From contig NZ_CAMLIG010000016.1 in assembly GCF_946480185.1 (NCBI RefSeq), forward strand, positions 27,392 through 91,391: a stretch of 64,000 nucleotides of DNA, given 5' to 3'. This document shows positions 1 to 8,801 of the stretch, piece after piece (position 1 is the stretch's first letter; every line of letters starts with the position of its first letter). The notes below the pieces were generated by a model. It had not been told where the DNA came from and searched no databases. It saw only the letters and a program-made list of their open reading frames with translations. A program made the position numbers and the translations under genes. The stretch comes from an uncultured Pedobacter sp. (lineage in GTDB: Bacteria; Bacteroidota; Bacteroidia; Sphingobacteriales; Sphingobacteriaceae).

Positions 1-604
1 TTGTTCCAACCCAGATATTCTTGTTAATGTCTTCGTTTATAAATATTACAGGTGCTGAAATTTCAATTTTATTTAACTGTATAGCATCTAATTTGTTCAG
101 TTTGGTATCGTACCTTAATACACCTCTGTTTCTTGTGCCAATCCATATTTTTTTATCCGAAGTTATCTTAAGGGTCGTGATATAGTCTTGGGTGAAAATG
201 TATTCTTGCTCGGGATTGTTATTGTAGTTATAAAATTCACCGGTTTTAGGGCTATACTTATTTACGCCCTTTGCACTGCCAATCCATAAGTTTTGATTGT
301 CATCTTCGGTTATACAATTGATAAAATCGTTACTAATGGATTTGTTGTCTTTTGTGTTGTGGCTAAACACAACAAATTCTTTTCCATCAAACCTGTTAAG
401 TCCATTTATCGTTCCAAACCACATAAAACCTCGTTTATCTTGGAATATTGATTTTACAGCATTATTAGAAAGTCCATTTTTTCGAGATAATTTCCAGAAA
501 AATAATTCTGGATTTTGTGCAAATGCAAAAGAAATATAAAATGCTAAGTTTAATAAATAGATTAAACTAAACTTTTTGAAAGAGTTAAGTTGCGATTTTA
601 GCAT
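1..604 (-). CDS. Hybrid two-component system sensor/regulator, N-terminal part (runs off window)
   Basis: The minus strand is open from an ATG at 604-602 to the window edge (201 codons), with no stop. The protein begins with a hydrophobic signal segment ending in AFAQ (about residue 30). It then carries repeated two-component-regulator propeller motifs: FMWFGTINGLNRFDG, NLWIGSAKGVNKY, KIWIGTRNRGVLRYD and, at the edge, NIWVGT. This is the periplasmic sensor start of an HTCS protein, a family in which the propeller binds an oligosaccharide and a C-terminal AraC-type domain activates the PUL. It closely resembles the start of the complete HTCS at 51138-55349. It is transcribed away from the ECF sigma gene, so it may belong to the neighbouring locus on the left. 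Kinase, receiver and HTH domains are outside the window. Confidence 0.85.
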   Translation of the reverse strand, partial: MLKSQLNSFKKFSLIYLLNLAFYISFAFAQNPELFFWKLSRKNGLSNNAVKSIFQDKRGFMWFGTINGLNRFDGKEFVVFSHNTKDNKSISNDFINCITEDDNQNLWIGSAKGVNKYSPKTGEFYNYNNNPEQEYIFTQDYITTLKITSDKKIWIGTRNRGVLRYDTKLNKLDAIQLNKIEISAPVIFINEDINKNIWVGT

Positions 605-1368
605 TCGTACAGTTAAATAAAGGTTTTTGATTAAAGGCTGTGGTAAATTGGGCTAAAAAAGTTGAGTTCCCTCAGCAAAAGGTTCATTTGTGTTTAGGTT
701 GTGTTATGGTAACTAAAAATACTAATTAAATACTTGCGAAAAAACATTTTTAATATTTCAACGGTTAATCTGTTAATCCGAGTAGTAAGTTAGCTAATTA
801 GAAATACCCCAGAAATATACGGAAAAATAATTCTAAGGATATTTGTCCGAATCATCGACCCAAATAGTAGGTTGTTTTTTAATACAATTTGTTATAATAG
901 TATTACCTCCTAAGTCTTGTAATTATCAGATTTGAACAGCCAATTATAAATTTGATTGTTGATACTATAAAGCAGCGTCACTTTTTGTGTCCCTAAAAAT
1001 TCTTTTGTAATGAGTTTAAGTGAGGTGAACGAAATTCTAGAAATATGATTTTTTTACTCTTTTTTGAAGGAAGGCAAAAGATTAGCTGAAAGTCAACGAT
1101 TAAGTATAGATGGAAAATTTAAAAGATCTTTACCGTGTTACCCTTGTTTGCGACAATTTAGCATAACGGAGCATGACAGTTGATCTAACAACAATTTTTA
1201 GATTAGCACTAACCAATTATATTTAGTCATAATATTACTATATGAGAGATTTCCAACTTTTCATGCACAATTCTTTATTTCGAAATTTTTTCAATGTTTT
1301 TTTTGATTACCCATTATACTAATCTTCAAAAAGACCTTTATAGATAAATAAAAAGCAATATAATCTAA
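605..1368. other. Divergent intergenic region with no supportable gene
   Basis: These 764 bases separate the minus-strand HTCS gene from the plus-strand sigma factor gene. The sequence is AT-rich and only short open frames occur in it. I found no tRNA, no convincing hairpin terminator and no clean Bacteroidota promoter pair (TTTG plus TAnnTTTG) on either strand. It must hold the promoters for both flanking genes, but I cannot place them. Confidence 0.6.
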
Positions 1369-1956
1369 ATGATCAATTATAGTAAGTACACAGACAAACA
1401 ATTGTTGAAACTGATTCAGCAAGATGACGATGTGGCGTTTACAGAAATTTATAACCGTTACTGGAAACAACTTTATTATTCTGCTTATCGGCATCTAAAA
1501 GTAGATTCTTTAGCTGAAGAGGTGGTACAGGATATTTTTATTAGTTTTTATCTAAATAAGGAAAAAGTTGTTATTAAGGATAGTTTGAAAGGATATCTCT
1601 ATACTCTGGTAAAACATAGAGTGTTAAATGAAATCAGGTCTGCCATCGTACGTAGCAGCTACAAAAACACAATAGAGCAAACAGAAACAATAGCTAGCGA
1701 AACTCCGTTAACTCGCTTGGCTTTGGTCGAGTTGCAAAATGTGATACACACTACCGTTTCAAATCTTCCGCAAAAATGTCAAGAAGCTTATCGTTTAAGT
1801 AGGGAAGAAAATCTTTCGCATCATCATATCGCTGAACAGATGGATATATCTGTAAGTACTGTTGAAAAGCACATCGGTAAAGCACTTAAAACTTTAAGAA
1901 AAAATATAAAGGGCTATGAAAGTGTAGTAATTGTATTAGTTGCTTCTCTTTTCTAG
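1369..1956 (+). CDS. ECF RNA polymerase sigma-70 factor, FecI-like
   Basis: This 195-residue protein directs RNA polymerase to promoters of the adjacent import genes once its anti-sigma partner releases it. Sigma region 2 lies at about residues 24-90 (AFTEIYNRYWKQLY, then LAEEVVQDIFISFY). Region 4 lies at about 133-180 (NLPQKCQEAYRLSREENLSH, HHIAEQMDISVSTVEKHI), the helix-turn-helix that contacts the -35 element. The length is normal for the Bacteroidota PUL-associated FecI group. A short hydrophobic tail (VVIVLVASLF) ends the protein, as often seen in this group. The ATG at 1369 is the first in frame. The gene is followed after 238 bases by fecR and then by a susC with an STN domain, the standard trans-envelope signalling arrangement. 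Confidence 0.93.
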   Translation: MINYSKYTDKQLLKLIQQDDDVAFTEIYNRYWKQLYYSAYRHLKVDSLAEEVVQDIFISFYLNKEKVVIKDSLKGYLYTLVKHRVLNEIRSAIVRSSYKNTIEQTETIASETPLTRLALVELQNVIHTTVSNLPQKCQEAYRLSREENLSHHHIAEQMDISVSTVEKHIGKALKTLRKNIKGYESVVIVLVASLF

Positions 1957-2146
1957 AGCATGTTAAAATTTATCTATTATTCGCCTATGCTTCTTTTAAG
2001 TTGCAACTTGGTCTAATTTTTCGAAAAAAAACTCTCGACTATCGTTGCAAAAGCTGCCTCGTTTCGCAAAATAATTTGAATCAATTTTACAACATACATT
2101 TAAATAGAATCTAACCCGAAGAATTTTTGAAAAAAAATCAAAATTG

Positions 2147-2180
2147 TATAGCGGTTATTGCCTACTTAGGTGTTTCTATA
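2147..2180 (+). promoter_or_regulatory. Two-block motif upstream of fecR, candidate ECF promoter
   Basis: Blocks TATAGCGGTT (2147-2156) and GTGTTTCTATA (2170-2180) are separated by 13 bases, and the fecR ATG follows 15 bases later. The same two blocks with the same 13-base spacing recur at 37684-37717 ahead of the GH106 operon. A position between sigma and anti-sigma genes fits an autoregulated ECF promoter. The functional reading is inference; the shared sequence is direct observation. Confidence 0.45.
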
Positions 2181-2194
2181 TATAACCAATCAAA

Positions 2195-3160
2195 ATGAAC
2201 CAAAATAATCTAAAAAATATAATAGACAAATATTTGTCTGGCAATGCTAACGAGCAAGAACGCGAGTTTATTGACGCTTGGTATCAGAAGCAAGAGATAG
2301 AGGGCGAACAGCCAAATAACGTAAACGACGGACTTCGTATTAAACTTTTTGAAAAAATAAGCCAAGAAACTTTTAGCAGAACCATTACATCAAAAAAGAA
2401 TAATATTTTGTTTTTAAGATTATCAAAAATAGCGGCCTCGCTTTTTTTGGTAGGGGCAATGGCGTTTTATTTTTACATCAAACACGCAAAAAAGGCAGAA
2501 TACTCGTTTGTTTCTACGCAGAGAGGAGGAATTAAAAAAGTTGTTTTGGCAGATAGTTCCGTTGTTTGGTTAAACATAAGTACTGAAATAAAATATGGTA
2601 ATAAGTTCAATCAGAAAAAAAGAGAAGTTTGGCTAAACGGAGAGGCCTACTTTGAGATTAAACACAATCAAACAAAACCATTTATAATACACACAAACAA
2701 TTTAACCACATCAGTTTTAGGTACTGCCTTTAACATAAATAGCTATAATATCAATAAGGAAGTTGTAGTAACCGTAACAAGAGGAAAGGTTGGTCTTACT
2801 GCTCTGGATAATTCGTCTTCAACTTTTTTAACAGCAAACCAAAAGGGGGTTTATACAGTTGGGGTGCAAACGATAGAAAAATCTCGGGCTGATGCCGCTA
2901 ATGCAATAGCATGGATTAACGGAGGATTTGATTTTAAGGAAATGAAATTTTCGGAGATAGCGGAAAGACTGGAGCGGAGGTTTGGAGTAGGGATAAGTTT
3001 CAGTACCGAGAAGCTGAAGCGGTGTCCGCTTACGGCGAGTTTCAGAAAAGACGCGTCATTAGAAGAAATATTGACGATTTTAAGTGAGATTGAAAACTGC
3101 AGGTTTGCAAAGGACAAAAAAAACAATAAATACCTAATCTCCGGAGAGGGCTGCAATTAA
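2195..3160 (+). CDS. FecR-family anti-sigma factor
   Basis: This 321-residue inner-membrane protein should hold the upstream sigma factor until the STN domain of the TonB-dependent receptor signals substrate binding. The cytoplasmic N-terminus (about 1-74) contains the short helical segment IDKYLSGNANEQEREFIDAW that binds sigma. One membrane span follows at about 78-95 (KIAASLFLVGAMAFYFYI). The periplasmic FecR domain covers about 107-205 (VVLADSSVVWLNISTEIKY, VWLNGEAYFEI, VLGTAFNINSY). The C-terminal DUF4974-type domain lies at about 245-315 (FKEMKFSEIAERLERRFGV) and is the part expected to contact STN. Length and domain order are typical. Confidence 0.93.
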   Translation: MNQNNLKNIIDKYLSGNANEQEREFIDAWYQKQEIEGEQPNNVNDGLRIKLFEKISQETFSRTITSKKNNILFLRLSKIAASLFLVGAMAFYFYIKHAKKAEYSFVSTQRGGIKKVVLADSSVVWLNISTEIKYGNKFNQKKREVWLNGEAYFEIKHNQTKPFIIHTNNLTTSVLGTAFNINSYNINKEVVVTVTRGKVGLTALDNSSSTFLTANQKGVYTVGVQTIEKSRADAANAIAWINGGFDFKEMKFSEIAERLERRFGVGISFSTEKLKRCPLTASFRKDASLEEILTILSEIENCRFAKDKKNNKYLISGEGCN

Positions 3161-3234
3161 ATTAATATAAACCTAAAATTTAAAAATGATTTTGAAAAAA
3201 AATTCTACTTAAATCAATAAAGCCCTTTTTAACG

Positions 3235-3266
3235 AAAAAACCACCTGTGGTCGAAGACAGGTGGTT
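3235..3266 (-). terminator. Intrinsic terminator reading leftward
   Basis: AACCACCTGT (3239-3248) and ACAGGTGGTT (3257-3266) form a perfect 10-bp stem with an 8-base loop. On the minus strand the stem runs straight into a run of six T (complement of 3235-3240). On the plus strand the stem is followed by GAATG and no T-run, so it is not a plus-strand terminator. No minus-strand gene lies to the right, which implies a short antisense transcript. Confidence 0.6.
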
Positions 3267-3355
3267 GAATGTAAGCAAGTCAGAACCTCCGTTCCTCATT
3301 TAAAAAAGGAGGGGCTCTGTGCTTATTGCTGTTTAAATAATTGTGTAACTATTAA
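3235..3355 (-). ncRNA. Candidate cis-antisense small RNA over the susC leader
   Basis: The leftward terminator at 3235-3266 needs a minus-strand transcript. A second stem (CAGA..CCTCC with GGAGG..TCTG) lies at 3281-3319. On the minus strand, bases 3368-3361 read TATTTTTG, a match to the Bacteroidota -7 element TAnnTTTG. I found no good -33 TTTG at the expected distance. Initiation near 3355 would give an RNA of about 120 bases complementary to the 5' leader of susC. In Bacteroides fragilis, cis-encoded antisense RNAs (DonS type) sit in this position between anti-sigma and susC genes and repress the PUL. Both ends of this feature are inferred. Confidence 0.35.
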
Positions 3356-3367
3356 ACATTCAAAAAT

Positions 3368-6300
3368 ATGAATATTAATTTACCATTGCATGGTAAGCAA
3401 AGAGAAAATCAATTTGATTGGCTCACCACATTTCTGAAAATCATGAAATACTCCAGTTTAATTCTTTTATTGGTCTGTATGTCTTCAACGATGCTTCTAG
3501 CTTTTACAGTCAAAGGCCAAAATATCAAAGAAGTTAAAATTAATTTGAATATTAATAATAAGACACTTGATAAAGTATTTGAAGCAATTGAACAGTCAAG
3601 CTCATTTAAGTTTACTTATGATCCTGTTAAGATGCGGAGTTATGGTGCGGTTTCTATTGTGAAATCGGATATATCCGTTGAAAAAGCATTAAAAGGTGTT
3701 CTGCCTGCTTCTTTAATTTTTGAAGAAAAAAACGCTTACATCACTATTAAGGAAAGATCTTCTGAAAACAAGATCATGCCCAAAACAAGTTCTCTTAAAG
3801 CAGATATTATCATTACCGGAAAAGTAACAGATGCAAATGATGGTGAATCTTTGCCAGGCGTAGCTGTTACAGTAAAAGGTACAACTATTGGGACTACAAC
3901 AGACTTAAACGGTAAATTCTCAATTACAGTTAACGATAAAAATAGAGTGCTTGTATTTAGCTTTTTAGGCTATCAATCAACTGAAAAGTCGATTACGGGC
4001 GAAGGTAATGTTAATATAAACGTAAAGTTAAGTTCAAGTGCCCAAGGATTGGATGAAGTAGTAGTGGTAGGTTACGGTACGCAGAAAAAAGAGAGTGTTG
4101 TAGCAGCAATATCAACCATTTCAGCTAAAGACATCGTACGTACACCAACAGCAAATCTTTTAACAGGCTTAGCGGGTAAATTACCTGGTTTAACCATTAT
4201 GGTTAAAGATGGTGAGCTTGGTAAAGAAAACGTTCAAACCTTAATACGCGGTCAGGCTACCACCAACGGTTCCCAACCCCTCATTTTAATTGATGGAGTG
4301 GAAAGAGAAATTTCTACGCTTGATCCCTATGATATCGAATCCATTTCAATACTTAAGGATGCATCGGCAACAGCCGTATTTGGTGTGCGGGGTGCAAACG
4401 GCGTTATTTTGGTTACCAGTAAAAGAGGTATGGTTGGCAAGCCAACTATTACTGCTACCGTGAATTATTCCGCTCAGGCACCAACTCGTTTGCCAAAGCC
4501 TTTAAATGCTATAGATTATATGACCGTACGTAACGAAGTAATTAGGCAAGATAATGAATCCAGAGGATTGTCAACTCCTATCCCTTATTCTGATCAGGTA
4601 TTTGATTATTATAAGACAGGTTATCAACCTGATTATTATGTGGATCGCAACTTCTTCGACGAGTTTTTGAAAGATTATGCGCCTATGGCTAAAACAAACT
4701 TCAACATCCGTGGCGGTAATGAAAAAACAAAGTATTTTGTTAGTGCCGGATACCTAAGACAAGCTGGGCCATTCAAAACGGAAAAATGGAGTGAGTACAA
4801 CTATGATAATGCAGAAAAACTAGATCGTTTTAACTATCGTAGCAATATTGACATTCAGATAAATAAATCTTTAAAAGCGTGGTTAAACCTTTCGGGATAT
4901 CTATCGGATAAAAATGACCCTATAGTTTACGGAGAAGTGGCATCAGCAGCGCAAAAAGGCTCCTACTATTATTTGCTTTTGGCTAATATGGCGGATGTTC
5001 CGGCCATCTCTTATCCAGATCTTGATCCTCAAGGAAATATAGTAAGCACACCGGGAGCCGATAGAACAGTTTACGGCTCTTTAAACAGAACAGGGTACAG
5101 AATTACCACAAACAATAACATCAATTCTACTTTAGGTTTAGAGCAAGATCTTAAATTTATTACTAAAGGCTTGTCCGCTAGGGTAATTGGTTCATATGAT
5201 ACCCGAGCAGATCATATTCGAGGATTCAGACGCTCATATCAAACCTACAATGCCCAACTAAACACCTCAGGCCCAGAACCTGTGGTTGAATATAGTCCTG
5301 GGATTGGAACCAATACAGAGTTAATCAAGGTTTTAACACAAAGCTTTACCGATAATTTTGATTTGGAAGCATCCTTAAACTATGCCCGTAAATTCAACAA
5401 GCATAATGTTACCGGTTTGCTGTTGTACAAAAAGAATCAACGTGTTATAGATACACAGGTTCCGTTTAATTACGTGGGTATTGTTGGCCGTACAACTTAT
5501 GCTTATGACAATAAATATCTTGCTGAGTTCAACTTTGGTTATAATGGTTCAGAACAGTTTGCAAGTGGCAGACGCTTTGGTTTCTTCCCTTCCGTATCTG
5601 CGGGTTGGGTAGCAAGTGAAGAACCTTTTCTTAAATCAGTTCAAGCGATAGAGTTTCTTAAGTTCAGAGGATCGTTTGGCCAGGTTGGTAATGATAGAAT
5701 TTCTGACTCTAGATTTATATACTTAGATGACTGGAGACAAGGTAGCGGAGGCTGGTTAACAGGTCTTGGTGGTATCTCTGGATTACCTACTACGGTATAT
5801 CAAAACACCTCACCTAATCCACTGGTTTCTTGGGAAGTGGCCAATAAATACAATATTGGTTTTGAGAGCCGTTTCTTAAAAGGATTTGAGTTAGAGGTAG
5901 ATCTTTTTTATGAAAAACGAAACTCTATTTTAATTACTACTGTACCAATACCTACTTTCATATTCGGGCAGCAGAATCTTCCCCCAAGAAATGATGGGGT
6001 AATGACTAATCGCGGTTTCGAAACTACTTTGGGTTATTCCAAATCTGTGAACAAAGACCTGTTTTTAGGGGCTCGTGTAAGTGCCGCTTTCGCCCGCAAC
6101 AAAATGGAACATTTTAACGAAACACCTAACGATGATTCATTTGCCTATCCATACAGAACAGAAGGCTACAGTAGGGGAACATTTTGGGGTTATGATAACC
6201 TTGGATACTTCAACAGTGTTGAAGAAATTAACGGGTGGGCTGATGAAACTGGTTTGGCCGCAACAGTTCTACCAGGTGATTTAAAATACCGTGATGTAAA

Positions 6301-6853
6301 TGGAGACGGAGTGATAGACGTAAAGGATCTTGTTCCGATGAAATCACCTAGCGTTCCTGAACTAAATGTTTCTTTAACATTATCTGCGCAGTATAAGGCA
6401 TTTGACATGAATGTACTGTTCTACGGCGTAAGTAACTACGGATTTAATATGTTAGGACGTGGCATGGATGATTGGGCCGGAGTTGCCTATGGCGGGATCA
6501 AGAATTATTTTGAGCATCATAAAGACGCATGGTCTGAAGAAAAAGTGGCAAATGGAGAAAGTTACTGGTATCCTAGGATGCATCCAGACGGAGTATCAGT
6601 AAGTAAACAACCCAACAATTTCTTTATCAAAGATTTAACTTATATCCGTTTGAAGAACCTGGAATTTGGCTACACGCTACCAGAAAAAGCTACTAAAGCT
6701 CTAGGTTTGGGTAATGTAAGAGCCTATTTTAATGGCGCAAACTTGTTCTTGTTTGATAATTTACCAGTTAAATTTTTAGATCCTGAAGTGGCAAACTCAC
6801 TTAGTCACCCAATTTATGCGACTTATAACTTTGGGTTAAACATAACATTTTAG
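3368..6853 (+). CDS. SusC/RagA TonB-dependent outer-membrane transporter with STN signalling domain
   Basis: This 1161-residue protein imports glycan fragments across the outer membrane, powered by TonB. After a long N-terminal extension and signal sequence (cleavage near VKGQN, about residue 50), the STN domain lies at about 55-120 (NKTLDKVFEAIEQSSSFKF). It is followed by a carboxypeptidase-regulatory-like beta domain at about 148-225 (ITGKVTDANDGESLPGVAV, FSFLGYQSTE), the segment LDEVVVVGYGTQKKESV at about 230, a plug (LLTGLAGKLPGLTI, LILIDGVEREISTLDPYDI, VFGVRGANGVILVTSKRG) and the beta-barrel to the C-terminus (YATYNFGLNITF). The STN domain marks it as the receptor that signals to the FecR upstream. 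I kept the ATG at 3368 because STN-type SusC proteins usually have such an extension; an internal ATG at 3443 would start directly at the signal peptide. It pairs with the SusD 36 bases downstream. Confidence 0.95.
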   Translation: MNINLPLHGKQRENQFDWLTTFLKIMKYSSLILLLVCMSSTMLLAFTVKGQNIKEVKINLNINNKTLDKVFEAIEQSSSFKFTYDPVKMRSYGAVSIVKSDISVEKALKGVLPASLIFEEKNAYITIKERSSENKIMPKTSSLKADIIITGKVTDANDGESLPGVAVTVKGTTIGTTTDLNGKFSITVNDKNRVLVFSFLGYQSTEKSITGEGNVNINVKLSSSAQGLDEVVVVGYGTQKKESVVAAISTISAKDIVRTPTANLLTGLAGKLPGLTIMVKDGELGKENVQTLIRGQATTNGSQPLILIDGVEREISTLDPYDIESISILKDASATAVFGVRGANGVILVTSKRGMVGKPTITATVNYSAQAPTRLPKPLNAIDYMTVRNEVIRQDNESRGLSTPIPYSDQVFDYYKTGYQPDYYVDRNFFDEFLKDYAPMAKTNFNIRGGNEKTKYFVSAGYLRQAGPFKTEKWSEYNYDNAEKLDRFNYRSNIDIQINKSLKAWLNLSGYLSDKNDPIVYGEVASAAQKGSYYYLLLANMADVPAISYPDLDPQGNIVSTPGADRTVYGSLNRTGYRITTNNNINSTLGLEQDLKFITKGLSARVIGSYDTRADHIRGFRRSYQTYNAQLNTSGPEPVVEYSPGIGTNTELIKVLTQSFTDNFDLEASLNYARKFNKHNVTGLLLYKKNQRVIDTQVPFNYVGIVGRTTYAYDNKYLAEFNFGYNGSEQFASGRRFGFFPSVSAGWVASEEPFLKSVQAIEFLKFRGSFGQVGNDRISDSRFIYLDDWRQGSGGWLTGLGGISGLPTTVYQNTSPNPLVSWEVANKYNIGFESRFLKGFELEVDLFYEKRNSILITTVPIPTFIFGQQNLPPRNDGVMTNRGFETTLGYSKSVNKDLFLGARVSAAFARNKMEHFNETPNDDSFAYPYRTEGYSRGTFWGYDNLGYFNSVEEINGWADETGLAATVLPGDLKYRDVNGDGVIDVKDLVPMKSPSVPELNVSLTLSAQYKAFDMNVLFYGVSNYGFNMLGRGMDDWAGVAYGGIKNYFEHHKDAWSEEKVANGESYWYPRMHPDGVSVSKQPNNFFIKDLTYIRLKNLEFGYTLPEKATKALGLGNVRAYFNGANLFLFDNLPVKFLDPEVANSLSHPIYATYNFGLNITF

Positions 6854-6889
6854 TTATTGTAGAAATATTTTTTAAGACAACCAAAATCA

Positions 6890-8764
6890 ATGAAGATGTG
6901 TAAAAATATAATAAAAAGCCTCTTAAGCGCAACTTTAATCCTTTTATTGCTGATGCAAACGGGATGTGAGAAAGCGTTTGAAAAAGCATTGGATAGAGCC
7001 GATGATTCTCGTGAAACTTTGAAAGGATTACTAGGAGACGCAAATAAAGTGCGGGGGATGTTGAATTCTTGTTACTCGGGTATTCCGATGGATCGGTCTG
7101 AACTCTATTTCTGGACAACTTTTGAATCTTTGACGGACAATGCTTTTGAAGCACAGGATCAAAGTATGGGCAACTGGCGTAACGGCTTGTTAACGCCATC
7201 GTTTCCGGCAATTGCTCCGTCCAGAGCAACAAACAACCCTGTGACATTTTACGACAGCGGAGCCGGCTACTGGGGCCGTTACTGGGGGGCTATTAGAGCT
7301 TGTAATACTTTAATAGATAATATCGACAATATTACAGTGCCCCTGTCGGTTATGCCACAAACAGAACGAGATCAAATACTTGACGAAGCCTTAGTGTTAA
7401 GAGCATACTTCCACATTATGTTGATCGGAATGTACGGACCTCTTCCTTTTATGGATAAGACCGTTCCGCTTGACTTTGCTGGTTGGGGAGAATTAACTCG
7501 CCCAACTTATAACGAGGTTGCAACCAAAATAGCAGATGAACTTCAGGCTGTAATTGACAGAAAAAGAATCCCTCTTAAACGCGACCCGTTTAACGCTAAC
7601 GATAAACTCAGAGTACCCCTTAGTTTTGCTTATGGCTTAAAGTCTCGGGTTTTATTGTACAATGCAAGCCCTTTAAATAATCCGTCGGGCGATCCGGCTA
7701 AATATCAGCTGGCCGCGGACGCAGCCAAACAGTTTCTTGATTTAAACGCCTATTCATTAGAACCTTTTGAAAACACAAAGAAGAATTTGTACAATTCAAC
7801 TATAAACGAAAATGTTGAAGCAACAGAGGTAATCTGGCGTGGACGCGATAGGTTTCAACAGCTTAGCTTTGTACACGGGATGAATTTGAGTTTAATGAAT
7901 CCAAAAGCAAGTAACTATAGTAATTACAAAGCAGGCGAAACACCAACTCAGGAAATGGTGGATAGCTACGAGTTAAAAGATGGTTCGCTGATTATTGAAA
8001 ATTATGATGCAACTCATGCCAAACCTACTTTCACAGCTGCGGCAATAGCAGCTGGCTATGATGATGTAAATAAACCTTACGATAACAGAGATGACCGCTT
8101 TTACCGTGACATATTGTACAACGGTGCCAACTTTGGCAACTCTTACCAGTTAGGTCCAATTAAAGTATTCACATACTTCGGCGCACCCGGTAGCGGAACA
8201 AATGGTATCGCTACTTCCGGAGATGAAAAACGTACCTATACAGGTTACTATTATGGTAAAGATCGTGATCCGATCTGGTATGGATCAGGTACAGTAGCCG
8301 AGGCAAACGCAAGAGTTCACCAACACTCCGTGTTAATGCGCTATGCAGAGATTTACCTTAACTATGCAGAAGCATTATGTGGTGCAAACCAATTGGACGA
8401 GGCCTGTACCCAGCTAGACAAGACCCGTTTGCGGGCTCATCAACCGTCCATTCGATTAGTGCCGGGCTTTAGCTTAGACAAAGCTTGGTTGATGAAAAGA
8501 ATCCAGAATGAGAGACGTGTAGAGTTGGTATTAGAAGACAGCCGCTTTTATGACGTTAGAAGATGGAACATCATTAGCAATCAAAACACCAATACCATTA
8601 GTGGTATGCTTCCAGAACAGGTAAGCCCTGGCGTATTTAAATATACCCGTTACAAAATGCCTTGGACATGGGCTTGCCATAACGAAAAATACAAAGTATT
8701 GCCCATCCCGCTTTCAGACCAAAAATTGATGCCTAAGATGTTGCAACCGGAGGCTTGGCGTTAA
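6890..8764 (+). CDS. SusD/RagB-type surface glycan-binding lipoprotein
   Basis: This 624-residue lipoprotein forms the lid of the SusC transporter encoded just upstream and captures the glycan at the cell surface. The lipobox is LMQTGC with the lipidated Cys at 26. SusD family landmarks are LVLRAYFHIMLIGMYGPLPF in the N-terminal TPR-like half, LKSRVLLYNASPLNNP in the middle, and MRYAEIYLNYAEAL followed by RIQNERRVELVLEDSRFYDV and the RRW segment near the C-terminus. The specificity-determining loops cannot be read from sequence. It belongs to one operon with the flanking susC genes (36 and 37 base gaps). Confidence 0.95.
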   Translation: MKMCKNIIKSLLSATLILLLLMQTGCEKAFEKALDRADDSRETLKGLLGDANKVRGMLNSCYSGIPMDRSELYFWTTFESLTDNAFEAQDQSMGNWRNGLLTPSFPAIAPSRATNNPVTFYDSGAGYWGRYWGAIRACNTLIDNIDNITVPLSVMPQTERDQILDEALVLRAYFHIMLIGMYGPLPFMDKTVPLDFAGWGELTRPTYNEVATKIADELQAVIDRKRIPLKRDPFNANDKLRVPLSFAYGLKSRVLLYNASPLNNPSGDPAKYQLAADAAKQFLDLNAYSLEPFENTKKNLYNSTINENVEATEVIWRGRDRFQQLSFVHGMNLSLMNPKASNYSNYKAGETPTQEMVDSYELKDGSLIIENYDATHAKPTFTAAAIAAGYDDVNKPYDNRDDRFYRDILYNGANFGNSYQLGPIKVFTYFGAPGSGTNGIATSGDEKRTYTGYYYGKDRDPIWYGSGTVAEANARVHQHSVLMRYAEIYLNYAEALCGANQLDEACTQLDKTRLRAHQPSIRLVPGFSLDKAWLMKRIQNERRVELVLEDSRFYDVRRWNIISNQNTNTISGMLPEQVSPGVFKYTRYKMPWTWACHNEKYKVLPIPLSDQKLMPKMLQPEAWR

Positions 8765-8801
8765 CTAAGTGGGACATATAAAAATTATTTAAAAAATTTA
8801 A

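Noticed and set aside
1080..1200. Short plus-strand open stretch in the left intergenic region (reads GKRLAESQRLSIDGKF)
   Set aside because: It has no start with good context, ends after about 35 codons and matches no family I recognise. Chance or remnant cannot be told apart.
1998..2009. 12-bp perfect palindrome AAGTTGCAACTT between sigma and anti-sigma genes
   Set aside because: It is short, occurs once, and has no second copy at other operon starts that I could see. It is not enough to call an operator.
6801..7247. 148-codon minus-strand frame across the susC-susD junction
   Set aside because: It is antisense to two clear genes, its composition follows the codon pattern of the opposite strand, and no signal or motif is seen.
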